Below are positions 28,554 through 37,188 of a stretch of DNA of 64,000 nt, in pieces. This DNA comes from Myxococcus stipitatus. GTDB lineage: Bacteria; Myxococcota; Myxococcia; Myxococcales; Myxococcaceae. The stretch spans positions 372,001 through 436,000 of the forward strand of contig NZ_JAKCFI010000003.1 of the NCBI RefSeq assembly GCF_021412625.1, read 5' to 3'. Every line of letters begins with the position of its first letter. Position 1 is the stretch's first letter. Below the pieces are notes generated by a model, which was given only the letters and a program-made list of their open reading frames with translations, ran no database searches and had not been told where the DNA came from. Position numbers and translations under genes: made by a program.

Positions 28554-29207
28554 ATGCGGCCGCAGCACTCATCCCCTGAACGGCGGGTCGACGGCGATGG
28601 CGTCACCCAGGTCTCGCCCGCGCGCTCCGGAGGCGCCGCGGCGCGCTGGCTCGTGGGCGGCGCGCTCGCCTTCCTGTTGCTGGCCGTGGGCGCGAGCTAC
28701 TGGCTCTCCTCGGACGAGGTGGGAACGCCGGCCTGGGAGGAGACGCCGGTCGTCGTGACGCCGCCGCCGGTCGCCCAGCCCGCGCCCGCCGTCGCGAGGG
28801 CGCCCACGCCGCCGGTTCCCCAGCGCGCGCCGCTCGCCCAACCCCAGGTCGTCGTGGGTGGCGCCGCCGATGCGCCCGCGTCCTCGCGGGAGGCCGACAT
28901 GCCGGACTCGGAACCCACGGGCCTGCAGCTCTACAAGCCCGGCACCAAGCCGCTCAAGCGCGGCATCGTCGTGCCGGAGGACTTCGAGCTGCCGCCCGGC
29001 TACGTGCGCCACTACCAGTCCACGGACCAGGGCGAGCGCGTGGAGGCCATCCTGATGTTCCATCCGGACCATCAGCCGAAGGATGCGAATGGCCAGCCCA
29101 TCCCCATCCCCGACAATCGCGTGGTGCCCGCCGAACTGGCGCCGCCGGGGTTGCCCATCCGCCTGCTGGAGCTGCCCCGGACGGACGGGGACCAGGACGC
29201 GCCTTGA
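28554..29207 (+). CDS. Single-pass membrane protein with Pro-rich linker
   Basis: The 217-residue product has one membrane helix at about residues 31-51 (WLVGGALAFLLLAVGASYWL). A Pro/Ala/Val-rich stretch follows to about residue 110, then a soluble C-terminal domain (YKPGTKPLKRGIVVPEDFEL). This plan suggests a periplasmic domain on a stalk. The stop overlaps the start of the Lnt-like gene by 4 nt, so the two form an operon. No family recognised. Confidence 0.7.
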   Translation: MRPQHSSPERRVDGDGVTQVSPARSGGAAARWLVGGALAFLLLAVGASYWLSSDEVGTPAWEETPVVVTPPPVAQPAPAVARAPTPPVPQRAPLAQPQVVVGGAADAPASSREADMPDSEPTGLQLYKPGTKPLKRGIVVPEDFELPPGYVRHYQSTDQGERVEAILMFHPDHQPKDANGQPIPIPDNRVVPAELAPPGLPIRLLELPRTDGDQDAP

Positions 29208-30832
29208 AGGGCGTGCAATGGGACGTGGCGCCCACGTGGCGCTACCGGGGCGTCGTCTCCGTCGCGCTCACCGCTGTCTGTCTGGCGGCCTACGCGTCGC
29301 TCGAGTCGCGCTGGGTGGCGCTGGGCTTCATCGGCCTGGCGCCCTGGCTGGGCGCGGTGGACCAGGCGCGCACGTTCAAGGGCGCGCTCGCGCTGGGCGC
29401 GGGGCTCGCGGCCGTCTTCGCCGCGCTGGTGTTCGGCTGGTTCCCGCGCGCGCTCCAGGCGTACTCGGGGGCGCCGCTGTGGCTGTGCTGGGGCGGGCTG
29501 GTGCTGCTCGCGCCGCTGTTCCAGCCGCAGCTGGTGCTGACGGCGCTGGCGCGGTGGCTGGCGCGCAGGGGAATGGGGGAGCGGGAGAGCGGGCTGCCCG
29601 GGGTCGTGGGCATGCTGGTGTACGTGGGCGTGGAGTGGCTCGTCCCCAAGCTGTTCGCGGACACGCTGGGACAGGGGCTCGTGTCCTCCGAACGGCTGCG
29701 CCAGGGCGCGGACCTCGCGGGCGCGCCCGGCCTCACGCTCGTCATGCTGGCCGTCAACGAGTGCGTGCTCGCGGCGGCGCGGGCCTTCCGCGCGCGAGGG
29801 GTGCTGCCGGCGCTGCGTCCGCTGGTGGGCGCGGCGGTGCTGGTGCTCGGGCTGGTGGGCTACGGGGCGCACCGGCTGCGCGAGGTGCGCGAGGCGACGG
29901 CCGAGGCGCCGTCGCTGGTGGTGGGCGCGGTGCAGGCCAACATCACGAACTACGAGAAGCTCAAGGCGGAGCGCGGCGCGTACGAGGTGGTGCGGATGGT
30001 GCTCGACACGCACTACGCGCTGTCGGACGCGCTGCTGCGCGAGGGCCCGGTGGACCTGCTCGCGTGGCCGGAGACGGTGTACCCGACGCCCTTCGGCGCG
30101 CCGAAGAGCGACGCGGGCGCGGAGCTCGACGCCGAAATCTCCGCCTATGTCGCCGCGCGGGGCGTGCCCCTGGTGTTCGGCTCGTATGACGTGGAGGCCG
30201 GGCGCGAGTACAACGCGACGATGTTCCTGGAGCCCTCGACGGAGCGGGGCGGGGCGCCGGTGCGCACGGCCTATCGCAAGTCGATGCTCTTCCCGCTGAC
30301 GGAGTGGGTGCCGGACGCCATCGACACGCCGACGCTGCGCGAGTGGTTGCCCTGGACGGGGCGCTGGTCCCGCGGGCCCGGGCCCCGGACGGTGCGCGTG
30401 CGGCTGCGCGACGGCCGTCCGCTCACGGTGGCGCCGCTCGTCTGCTACGACACCCTCTTCCCCTCCTATGCCGCGGACGAGGTGCGGCAGGGCGCGCAGC
30501 TGCTGCTCACGCTGTCGAACGACTCCTGGTTCGTGGGCACGCCCGGGCCCCGGCTGCACCTGACGCACGCGGTGTTCCGCAGCATCGAGACGCGCAGGCC
30601 CCAGGTGCGCGTGACGAACTCCGGCGTCTCCGCGCTCATCGACGCCACGGGCGCGGTGCTGGGGGAGGTGGGGGACGACCAGCGCGGCACCCTGGCGATG
30701 CGCGTGCCCGCGACGGCGGCGCTGACGCCGCTGGCCCTGGCGTGGGGCAACTGGCTGGGGCCGGTGGCGCTGGGGCTCGCGGTGGTGCTGCTCGGGGGCG
30801 TGGCGCTGGGCGGGCGGGGCGGTCGGCGCTGA
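29204..30832 (+). CDS. Apolipoprotein N-acyltransferase (Lnt)-like protein
   Basis: The protein has 542 residues. Several hydrophobic helices in the first 230 residues are followed by a nitrilase-type domain. The catalytic Glu-Lys-Cys set of the family is in place: E290 in AWPETVYP, K359 in YRKSMLFPLTEW and C414 in LVCYDTLFPS. Lnt adds the third acyl chain to lipoproteins in the inner membrane, and this region is rich in lipoprotein genes. The N-terminal half is diverged from standard Lnt, so a special or second copy is possible. Translation starts at TTG 29204, overlapping the previous stop, or at GTG 29213. Confidence 0.75.
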   Translation: MKGVQWDVAPTWRYRGVVSVALTAVCLAAYASLESRWVALGFIGLAPWLGAVDQARTFKGALALGAGLAAVFAALVFGWFPRALQAYSGAPLWLCWGGLVLLAPLFQPQLVLTALARWLARRGMGERESGLPGVVGMLVYVGVEWLVPKLFADTLGQGLVSSERLRQGADLAGAPGLTLVMLAVNECVLAAARAFRARGVLPALRPLVGAAVLVLGLVGYGAHRLREVREATAEAPSLVVGAVQANITNYEKLKAERGAYEVVRMVLDTHYALSDALLREGPVDLLAWPETVYPTPFGAPKSDAGAELDAEISAYVAARGVPLVFGSYDVEAGREYNATMFLEPSTERGGAPVRTAYRKSMLFPLTEWVPDAIDTPTLREWLPWTGRWSRGPGPRTVRVRLRDGRPLTVAPLVCYDTLFPSYAADEVRQGAQLLLTLSNDSWFVGTPGPRLHLTHAVFRSIETRRPQVRVTNSGVSALIDATGAVLGEVGDDQRGTLAMRVPATAALTPLALAWGNWLGPVALGLAVVLLGGVALGGRGGRR

Positions 30833-30859
30833 GCGTCCGCGCCCCCCGCCTCCGGCGCT

Positions 30860-32383
30860 TCAGTGCCGGCCGGCCTTGAACTCGCCCACCAGGTGGTCGC
30901 AGGCGCGCACCGCGAGCGCCATCATCGTGAGGGTGGGGTTCTGCGCTCCCTGCGAGGGGAAGCACGCGCCGTCCACCACGTAGAGGTTGGACACGTCCCA
31001 GCTGCGGTTGAAGGGGTCGAGCACGGACGTCCTCGGGTCGGAGCCCATCCGCGCGGTGCCCACCTCGTGGATGGCCATGCCCGGCGTGGACAGCGTGTCG
31101 TTCACCTTCTCCACGGTGAAGCCCGCCTCCCGCATCATCTCCTGGCACGCGGCCACCGCGTCGGCGTTCATCCTCCGCTCGTTGTCGGAGTGGCGGCAGT
31201 CGATGTGCGCGGCGGGGATGCCCCAGCGGTCCTTCACCACCGGGTCGAGCGTCACGCGGTTGTCCTGGCGCGGCACCATCTCCCCGAACGGGACGAAGTG
31301 GCAGCTGTCCCCGAAGGTGAACACCTGCACGCCGTAGCCGCGCGCGAAGCCGTCCTCGCGCGTGGTGACGTTGCGGAACTGGGGGATGTAGGCCCAGCTC
31401 TGCTCGGCGCTCTGCCGGTCGGCGGGCAGGTTCATCTTCGCCTCGATGCCCAGCAGGTACGTGTGGTCCATCAGGTTGCGGCCCAGCTGCCCCGACGTGT
31501 TGGCCAGGCCCGTGGGGAAGGCGGCGCTGCGCGAGTGCAGGAGCAGGCGCGTCGTCTCGATGGTGCCCGCGGCGAGCACCACCACGCGCCCCGTGGCCTC
31601 GTGCACCTTGCCCGTGTCCGTGTCGACGTAGGTGACGCCCGTCACGCGCCCCTGCTTGTCGTCGTAGAGGACCTGGTTCACCACCGCGTGCGTGCGCAGG
31701 GTGAGGCGGCCCGTCTTCATCGCCGCGGGGATGGTGATGGGCGCGGAGGCGGTGCGGCGGACGATGACGCGGCGCTCGGGCCAGCGGCGCTCCACCCGCT
31801 CCTTGAGCCACAGCTCGGCGGGCGTCATGGGGATGGGCGCGGCGAAGACGGAGTCCGGCAGCGTGTCCAGCCCGTCCGTGTTGCCGTGGATGCCCATCCA
31901 CCGCTCCACCGTCTCGTAGTGCGGCGCCAGGTCCGCCAGCGTCAGCGGCCAGTCCGGCCCCTGCCCGTCCTGGCTGCCCGCTTTGAAGTTGAAGTCCGAC
32001 AGCCGGTAGAACTGGCGGCCGTGCGCCTTCACCGACGTGCGTCCGCCGACCTGCCGGGCGCGAATCCACGCGAACGGCGCGTCCTGGGGCGTGGTGTACG
32101 GGTTGTCGACGTCGTCGACGAACGCGTGCGGATGGAAGGGCCACGCGAAGGTGCTCGACTGCACGGACTGACGCTGCTTGCGCTTCGCGTCGGTCTCCGC
32201 GCGGTAGCCCAGCTTCTGCTTCACGCGGTGCCACGTCCACAGCAGCTGGTCCGCGACGTTGCTCCGCCCCGCCTCGAGGACGAGGACGTTCAATCCCGCC
32301 TCCGTCAGCTGCTTGGCCGACCACCCACCACACGCCCCGGAACCCACCACCACCACATCGAACGTTGTCTTGGACGTGCCCAC
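30860..32383 (-). CDS. GMC-family FAD-dependent oxidoreductase
   Basis: This 507-residue flavoprotein has an N-terminal dinucleotide fold (VVVVGSGACGG, residues 10-21). The C-terminal GMC block reads HEVGTARMGSDP, then VVDGACFPSQGAQNPTLT, which holds the His and Asn used in catalysis. GMC enzymes oxidise alcohols or sugars. No signal peptide is seen. It starts at GTG. The substrate cannot be told from sequence; the genes around it give no hint. It is convergent with the Lnt-like gene and divergent from the hydrolase at 32545. Confidence 0.9.
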   Translation of the reverse strand: MGTSKTTFDVVVVGSGACGGWSAKQLTEAGLNVLVLEAGRSNVADQLLWTWHRVKQKLGYRAETDAKRKQRQSVQSSTFAWPFHPHAFVDDVDNPYTTPQDAPFAWIRARQVGGRTSVKAHGRQFYRLSDFNFKAGSQDGQGPDWPLTLADLAPHYETVERWMGIHGNTDGLDTLPDSVFAAPIPMTPAELWLKERVERRWPERRVIVRRTASAPITIPAAMKTGRLTLRTHAVVNQVLYDDKQGRVTGVTYVDTDTGKVHEATGRVVVLAAGTIETTRLLLHSRSAAFPTGLANTSGQLGRNLMDHTYLLGIEAKMNLPADRQSAEQSWAYIPQFRNVTTREDGFARGYGVQVFTFGDSCHFVPFGEMVPRQDNRVTLDPVVKDRWGIPAAHIDCRHSDNERRMNADAVAACQEMMREAGFTVEKVNDTLSTPGMAIHEVGTARMGSDPRTSVLDPFNRSWDVSNLYVVDGACFPSQGAQNPTLTMMALAVRACDHLVGEFKAGRH

Positions 32384-32544
32384 GGATTCCCGGATGAAGT
32401 CGCGCGGGACGAGAGGGGGTCGTCACCACGCCGCGAGTGGATGCCGTCGAGTGTAGACTGCGCGGCGCGACGTTGACCATGTGTCGTGGCTGACTCGCGC
32501 CGAAGGGCAGGCGGCCGGGCTCTCACCCGGCAGGGTGGATTCTC

Positions 32545-33438
32545 ATGAAGTGGCAAAAGGTGTTGGGCGGCGTGTTGGCATTGGGGGTGCTGGCGGCGTT
32601 GCTTGTCTTTGCACGCGCGCTGAGACACTCGGAGGGCTACTTCCACTACCCACGCGTCGCGCCCCAGAAGCCCGAGGACTTCGCGGAGGCGCAGGACGTG
32701 CGGCTGCGCACCGAGGACGCGCTGGAGCTGCGTGGCTGGTACGTGCCCTCGCGCAACCGCGCGGCGGTGGTGCTGGCGCATGGCCTGTCCCAGACGCGCG
32801 CGGACCTGCTGGCGGAGGCGCGCGTGCTGAGGGACGCGGGGTACGGCGTGCTGCTCTTCGACCTGCGCGCGCACGGCGAGAGCCAGGGCGAGACGTCCAC
32901 CTGGGGCGACAAGGAGCGGCTGGACGTGAGGGCCGCGCTGGACTTCGCGCGGGCGCGTCCGGACGTGGACCCGGAGCGCGTGGCGCTGGTCGGCTTCTCC
33001 ATCGGCTCGGCCGCGGTGGCGGAGGTGGCGGCGAAGGACGCGCGCGTGCGGGCGGTGGTGCTGCTGTCGCCGTTCAACACGCTGTGGCTCGCGGCGGCGT
33101 ATGACTTCCGCCGCTTCGGCGTCGTGTCGCAGTCCGGGGCGCTCGTGCCCTTCTGGCGCCGGGGCATCGCGCTCGACGAGGTGCGCACCATCGACGCGGT
33201 GGAGCACATCCGCCCCCGGCCGCTCCTCATCGTCATGGGCACGGAGGAGTCCGGCCAGCCGCTCGCGGACGAGCTCTTCGCCAAGGTGCGCGGGTACGCC
33301 CAGACGTGGCGCATCCAGGGCGCGGGGCACGGGAACTTCGCCGCCACCGAACCCCGGGAGTACCCGCGCCGCCTGCGGGCCTTCGTCGACGCGGCGCTCG
33401 CGCCGTCGCCCCCCGCCAGCGAGGCGGGGGCGCCGTGA
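32545..33438 (+). CDS. Membrane-anchored alpha/beta hydrolase
   Basis: The protein has 297 residues. An N-terminal hydrophobic helix (VLGGVLALGVLAALLVFARAL) probably anchors it in the inner membrane. The alpha/beta hydrolase core follows: VVLAHGLSQTRAD for the oxyanion region, the nucleophile elbow GFSIGS with Ser152, and the catalytic His262 in GAGHGNF. It resembles the BAAT/peptidase S9-like esterases often called YfhR-type. Only 10 bp separate its stop from that of the convergent retron reverse transcriptase. Confidence 0.85.
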   Translation: MKWQKVLGGVLALGVLAALLVFARALRHSEGYFHYPRVAPQKPEDFAEAQDVRLRTEDALELRGWYVPSRNRAAVVLAHGLSQTRADLLAEARVLRDAGYGVLLFDLRAHGESQGETSTWGDKERLDVRAALDFARARPDVDPERVALVGFSIGSAAVAEVAAKDARVRAVVLLSPFNTLWLAAAYDFRRFGVVSQSGALVPFWRRGIALDEVRTIDAVEHIRPRPLLIVMGTEESGQPLADELFAKVRGYAQTWRIQGAGHGNFAATEPREYPRRLRAFVDAALAPSPPASEAGAP

Positions 33439-33448
33439 GCTCCGCCGT

Positions 33449-34921
33449 CTAGCCGGCCTTGGGCGCGGGCTCGGCGGGGGCCTGCCGCTCGCGGGCCTCC
33501 AGCTGGGCGAGCTGCTGGAGGAAGGCGCGCCCCCGGGCCGCGTCCGTCATGTGGACGAAGGCGGCCATGCCCTTGAGCTGGTCGAGCGACTCGCCCTCGC
33601 GGCCGGGCTTGCCCTTCAGGCGGTTGTGGATGGCGGCGCGCAGGCGGCGCACCACGTCGCGCGGGACGCGGGCGGCGGGCTGGTCCTTGCCGGCCTGGTT
33701 CACCACCAGCCCCGTGACGCGCTGGCGGGTGCCCTTGCGCGCCACGCGCGTCTTGTCCGGGTGCAGGCGGAAGCCCTCGGACTCCACCACGTCCTTCACC
33801 CGCGCCAGCAGCACGGCCACCGGGGCGCCCTGGGCGCGGCGGGCCTTGGGGGCCTTCGCCTTCGTCCACGAGAAGGTCAGGTCATCCGCGTAGCGCGTGT
33901 ACGTGAAGCCCAGGCGCTTGGAGAGCGCGGACAGGCGCTTGTCCAGCTTGAGGCACAGGGCGTTGGTGATGCCGGGCGAGGTGGGCGCGCCCTGGGGCAG
34001 CGCGCGCGGGCCCTTGGCGACGTGGAGCGTCTTGCCACGGAACTGCACCGTCTCGCGCGGGGCCTCGGTGGCCAGCAGCGCCAGCAGCGTGGAGGTGTTC
34101 TCCGGCAGGCCGCCCTTGCGCAACAGGCCCTTCACCCGGCGCCACGTCACGGAGGGGAAGAAGTCCTTGAGGTCCACCTTCACCACCACGTCCGCGCCCT
34201 GGTGGGCCAGCGCGTTGGTGAGGATGGAGCGCCCCGCGACGAAGCCGTGGGCGGCGCCGTGCACGGGCAGCCGCTCCACGACGTTGGCGAGCACCCAGCG
34301 CTGGGCCTCCTTCAGCTCCGGCTTGGGGGAGGTAATCGTGCGCGAGCCGCCGTCGCGCTTGGGGATGCTCCAGGTGAGGTAGTGGCTGCCGGTGTCCACC
34401 TCGCGGTGGAAGGCGAACCAGCGCAGCTTGGAGACGCTCAGCCCCAGGGCCTTGGCGAGCGCCTCGGCGGAGCCCAGCTCCGGCAGGCCGTTGGCCCGGG
34501 CGCGCTCCTCGCGGTGGGCCACGTCGAACGTGTCGGGGGCCTCGGATTCGGACCAGTGGATGCCCGGGCCCAGGTGGCCCACGTGCGACGCCTTCCAGGC
34601 CTCGTGGGCCTGGCGCTCCAGGGCGCGGCGCTCGGTGGCCTCGGCCTTCTTCTTCTCCTTCCAGGCCGTCTTCTCCTTCTCCGTCGCGCGCGAGAAGTCG
34701 AGCTCGCCGACGGCGATGCCTCGGGAGACGAGCTGGCCCTGCACCCACGCGTCGGCGCCGCCGGACTCGACGATGGCCTTCCACCGCGTGAGCAGGGCGT
34801 CGTGGGCGGCGCGGCGGACCTCTCGCTGGTGGAGGGTGCTGGCGCTGGCGGGCTGTGGCGCGGGCGGAGAGATGACCTCCGGCGCGGTTGCGGGGACGAA
34901 CGACTCCAGCCTGGCGGTCAT
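33449..34921 (-). CDS. Retron reverse transcriptase (Mx162-like)
   Basis: The enzyme has 490 residues. It makes msDNA by priming from a 2'-OH of a G in its own msr RNA. The polymerase core has VKVDLKDFFPSV, QGAPTSPGITN and the catalytic YADD at residues 344-347. Retron hallmarks are present: NALAH (NAxxH) and VTGLVVN (the VTG motif in the thumb). A roughly 170-residue charged N-terminal extension is as in retron Mx162, and the opening MTARLESFVPA is very close to that protein as I remember it. That decides the start at 34921 rather than a longer upstream frame. The msr-msd RNA lies directly upstream on the same strand. No maturase or endonuclease domain is seen. Confidence 0.95.
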   Translation of the reverse strand: MTARLESFVPATAPEVISPPAPQPASASTLHQREVRRAAHDALLTRWKAIVESGGADAWVQGQLVSRGIAVGELDFSRATEKEKTAWKEKKKAEATERRALERQAHEAWKASHVGHLGPGIHWSESEAPDTFDVAHREERARANGLPELGSAEALAKALGLSVSKLRWFAFHREVDTGSHYLTWSIPKRDGGSRTITSPKPELKEAQRWVLANVVERLPVHGAAHGFVAGRSILTNALAHQGADVVVKVDLKDFFPSVTWRRVKGLLRKGGLPENTSTLLALLATEAPRETVQFRGKTLHVAKGPRALPQGAPTSPGITNALCLKLDKRLSALSKRLGFTYTRYADDLTFSWTKAKAPKARRAQGAPVAVLLARVKDVVESEGFRLHPDKTRVARKGTRQRVTGLVVNQAGKDQPAARVPRDVVRRLRAAIHNRLKGKPGREGESLDQLKGMAAFVHMTDAARGRAFLQQLAQLEARERQAPAEPAPKAG

Positions 34922-34974
34922 GTCAGCACCTCGAGGAGGGGGCGCGGCGGTGTCGGACGAAGAGGGCTGTCTTT

Positions 34975-35253
34975 CGCGAGCAGTCGAGGGAGGCCGGGAA
35001 GGCACCACCATCTCACCTGGGGCACGGTAGCCTCACCGGCTCTCCCCTCCCGCGCACTCCGGTCGGGGTGGGCAAACGGCGGTCGCGTCGTTGGCTCCGC
35101 TGCCCACCCCGACCGGAGTGCGCGGGAGGGAGAGAGCCAAGAACAGGCTACCTTGCGGAGAGTGTCCTGCATTCCAACCGGAGCGGCGCAACGCCGCTCC
35201 CGCGCTCGAGGCGCTCAGGCTGATGCACTCCGGACCTCTCTCGGCTGCTCGCG
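34975..35253 (-). ncRNA. Retron msr-msd RNA (Mx162-like)
   Basis: This RNA lies on the same strand as the reverse transcriptase and just upstream. The a1 (35228-35253) and a2 (34975-35000) ends are inverted repeats pairing at 21 of 26 positions plus two G-U pairs. The probable branching G is in AGC at 35221-35219. The msr part has a hairpin with a 9-bp stem (35180-35188 with 35192-35200). The msd part is the long stem at 35038-35138, with a further basal pairing of GGTAGCCT (35151-35144) with AGGCTACC. If sizes follow Mx162 (77-nt RNA, 162-nt DNA), the DNA covers about 35009-35170; these limits are inference. Confidence 0.88.
35038..35138 (-). repeat. Long msd stem-loop of the retron
   Basis: The arms 35038-35074 and 35101-35138 are complementary over about 37 bp with a single slip near the base. 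The 26-base loop (35075-35100) is itself GC-rich. This is the template of the self-paired msDNA. Its length and the absence of a T-run rule out a simple terminator. Confidence 0.9.
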
Positions 35254-35298
35254 CGTGGAGCGCGTTTCGTCGTGTCTTCCGTCGCACCTGCCCTTCCG

Positions 35299-35316
35299 GC
35301 CGCTCCGTGGAGCGAC
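35299..35316 (-). terminator. Possible terminator between the SWIM-WGR gene and the retron
   Basis: CGCTCC GT GGAGCG (35301-35314) forms a short perfect stem 20 bases past the SWIM-WGR stop, extended by weaker pairs. If it acts as a terminator, the retron RNA has its own promoter between about 35254 and 35300. Confidence 0.4.
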
Positions 35317-35334
35317 CGAGCCGTGGTTGTGGGT

Positions 35335-37188
35335 TTACACCAAGGAAGCCGCCGCGTCGATGTAGCCTTCGGCGGAAAGCTTCTCCAGGCGGGTGAAGTA
35401 CGCGGCGCGGGCCTCCGCGTCCGAGTCGAACCAGAGCCGCTGGTGACGCGCGGCGCCGGTGCGCGGGCCCCACTCGACGGAGACGAGCTGCCCGTCGAGC
35501 GAGACGCGATACACGAGCTCCTGGCCGCTCTGCGCGTCGCGGCGCACGTAGGAGCGCGTCTCCGCGCGGATGAGCTTGCGGCCCTCGGGCGTCTGGCGCA
35601 GGGCCTCCTCCTCGGCGCGGCGGCGGGACCACGCCAGGCGCAGGGCGAGCTGGTGCTCGCACGGGCCCTCGCGCATGCCGGAGCGGCGGAAGTGGGGGCA
35701 GCCGCAGGAGGCGTCCCGCACGCGACCTTCCGAGTCCAGCGTGAAGCTGGGGAAGAAGCTGCGCACGGCCTCCCGGTCCACGACCTCGCCGTGGATGCGG
35801 GTGCCCTCGCCGGCGAGGTCGTGCACCTTGGTCAGCTTCACCTCGCCGGCGCCCGGAGCGCCGTCACCCAGCAGGCGGTGGGCGCGGGCCTCGCGCTCGC
35901 TGCCGAAGCGGATGACGGACTCGTCCACGGGCGTGGCCATCAGCTCGCGGGGGCGGTACTGGCCCTTCACCAGGTCGAAGAGGACGCGGCCGCGCAGGCA
36001 CTCCAGTTGGAGCGCGGCGCGCACGGACTCCCTCGTCGCGCCGCCGGCGCCGGCCACGAGCGTGTCGAAGGGCAGGGGGCCGTCCGCGCGCAGCCGCTCG
36101 CGCAGCTTCTGGGCGAGCCCGTCCGGGACGGCGCGGGGCATGAGCACGTCGAAGGCCGCGGCGGAGGACCAGCCGCTCTCCGTCCAGCCGGTGAGGCCCA
36201 GGGTGAGGGTGGCCTCCCCCATGTCGATGACCCAGAACACCGGCAGCCCGGGGCCCATGAGCTGGACGCGCACGGACTTCGCGTGGGGGAGCAGCCGCGC
36301 GAGCGCCATCAGCCGCTGGCGGCCGAAGGTGCGCACCACCGCGGGCGTGGTGCCCGTGTACGTGCCGCCGTGGCACTCCAGCACCAGCTCCCAGGGCTCG
36401 AGCACCAGGCGGGGGGCGGCGCCGGGAATCAGCTCGAAGCGCAGCGCGCGCGGGGCCTTCTTCGACTTGCGGGTGCGCAGGGCGAAGAGGAGGTTGTAGA
36501 GGTCGATGGGGGCCAGCTCGCAGGTGCTCGCCGGCAGCGTCGCGGCGGACTGCACCTGGAGGAAGCCGCGCAGCCACGCGTGCGGCACCTCCACGTTGCG
36601 CGCCTCGCGCGCGGGCTGGGACGGCTTCGCGGGCAGGGCGACGTGGGCCTCCAGCGACACCGGCAGGTACGGGCGCAGCCGGTCCACCCGGGCGGGCAGG
36701 TCCGCGGGCACGTCCAGGAAGGTGGAGCCGTGCGCGGCCTCGCGGCCCTCGAGGAGGGTGTTGTCGAACGACAGGCGCGCGTAGGCGCTCTCGTCGCGGG
36801 AGAACACCTCCAGCGAGACGCTGTCCGGGTCGACGGTGAGCACCGGGTCCAGCACGGTGTCCTGCTTCTCCTCGCCGTCGAGCGCGTTGTCGAGGAAGGC
36901 CTTCTGCGCCTCCCAGATGGCCGCGGTGGCGCGCTTGCCCTGCTTCATGAGGTAGGCCAGGTACGCGGTGCGGTCCTTGCCCCGGTAGCGCAGGTCCGAG
37001 GACAGCACGCCGAAGGCCGCGGCGAGCGCGTCGCGGAACAGCGCGGGGGCCTTCACCTTGCCGCGGACGCCCACGGTGCCGCGCGAGCCCTCCAGGGAGA
37101 GGAGCACGCGCGAGGCGTCCGGGGTGGACTCCACGTCGCTGGTGGTGGCGTAGCGCAGCTCGACGGGGTGACGGGTGGCGGTCGTCAC
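35335..37188 (-). CDS. SWIM zinc finger and WGR domain protein
   Basis: The protein has 617 residues. A SWIM zinc finger is at C495, C497, C510 and H512 (CxC, twelve residues, CxH). A WGR-type domain closes the protein, with VEWGPRTG at 571-578 and a final EKLSAEGYIDAAA. Both domains are linked to nucleic-acid binding or DNA-damage signalling in other proteins (the WGR domain occurs in PARPs). The large N-terminal part (residues 1-480) is not recognised. The GTG start overlaps the stop of the giant HEAT gene (GTGA), so the two are translated together; the longer frame upstream is Arg-rich and was not used. It ends 81 bp before the retron RNA. Confidence 0.85.
   Translation of the reverse strand: MTTATRHPVELRYATTSDVESTPDASRVLLSLEGSRGTVGVRGKVKAPALFRDALAAAFGVLSSDLRYRGKDRTAYLAYLMKQGKRATAAIWEAQKAFLDNALDGEEKQDTVLDPVLTVDPDSVSLEVFSRDESAYARLSFDNTLLEGREAAHGSTFLDVPADLPARVDRLRPYLPVSLEAHVALPAKPSQPAREARNVEVPHAWLRGFLQVQSAATLPASTCELAPIDLYNLLFALRTRKSKKAPRALRFELIPGAAPRLVLEPWELVLECHGGTYTGTTPAVVRTFGRQRLMALARLLPHAKSVRVQLMGPGLPVFWVIDMGEATLTLGLTGWTESGWSSAAAFDVLMPRAVPDGLAQKLRERLRADGPLPFDTLVAGAGGATRESVRAALQLECLRGRVLFDLVKGQYRPRELMATPVDESVIRFGSEREARAHRLLGDGAPGAGEVKLTKVHDLAGEGTRIHGEVVDREAVRSFFPSFTLDSEGRVRDASCGCPHFRRSGMREGPCEHQLALRLAWSRRRAEEEALRQTPEGRKLIRAETRSYVRRDAQSGQELVYRVSLDGQLVSVEWGPRTGAARHQRLWFDSDAEARAAYFTRLEKLSAEGYIDAAASLV

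Noticed and set aside
33449..34921. Reverse transcriptase as part of a group II intron or diversity-generating element.
   Set aside because: It has the retron NAxxH and VTG motifs and an msr-msd RNA, and no maturase or endonuclease part or template/variable repeat pair.
35038..35138. The long hairpin taken as a transcription terminator or an insertion-sequence end.
   Set aside because: It lies in the place and orientation of the msd of an Mx162-like retron, with a1/a2 repeats around it; there are no target duplications or transposase.
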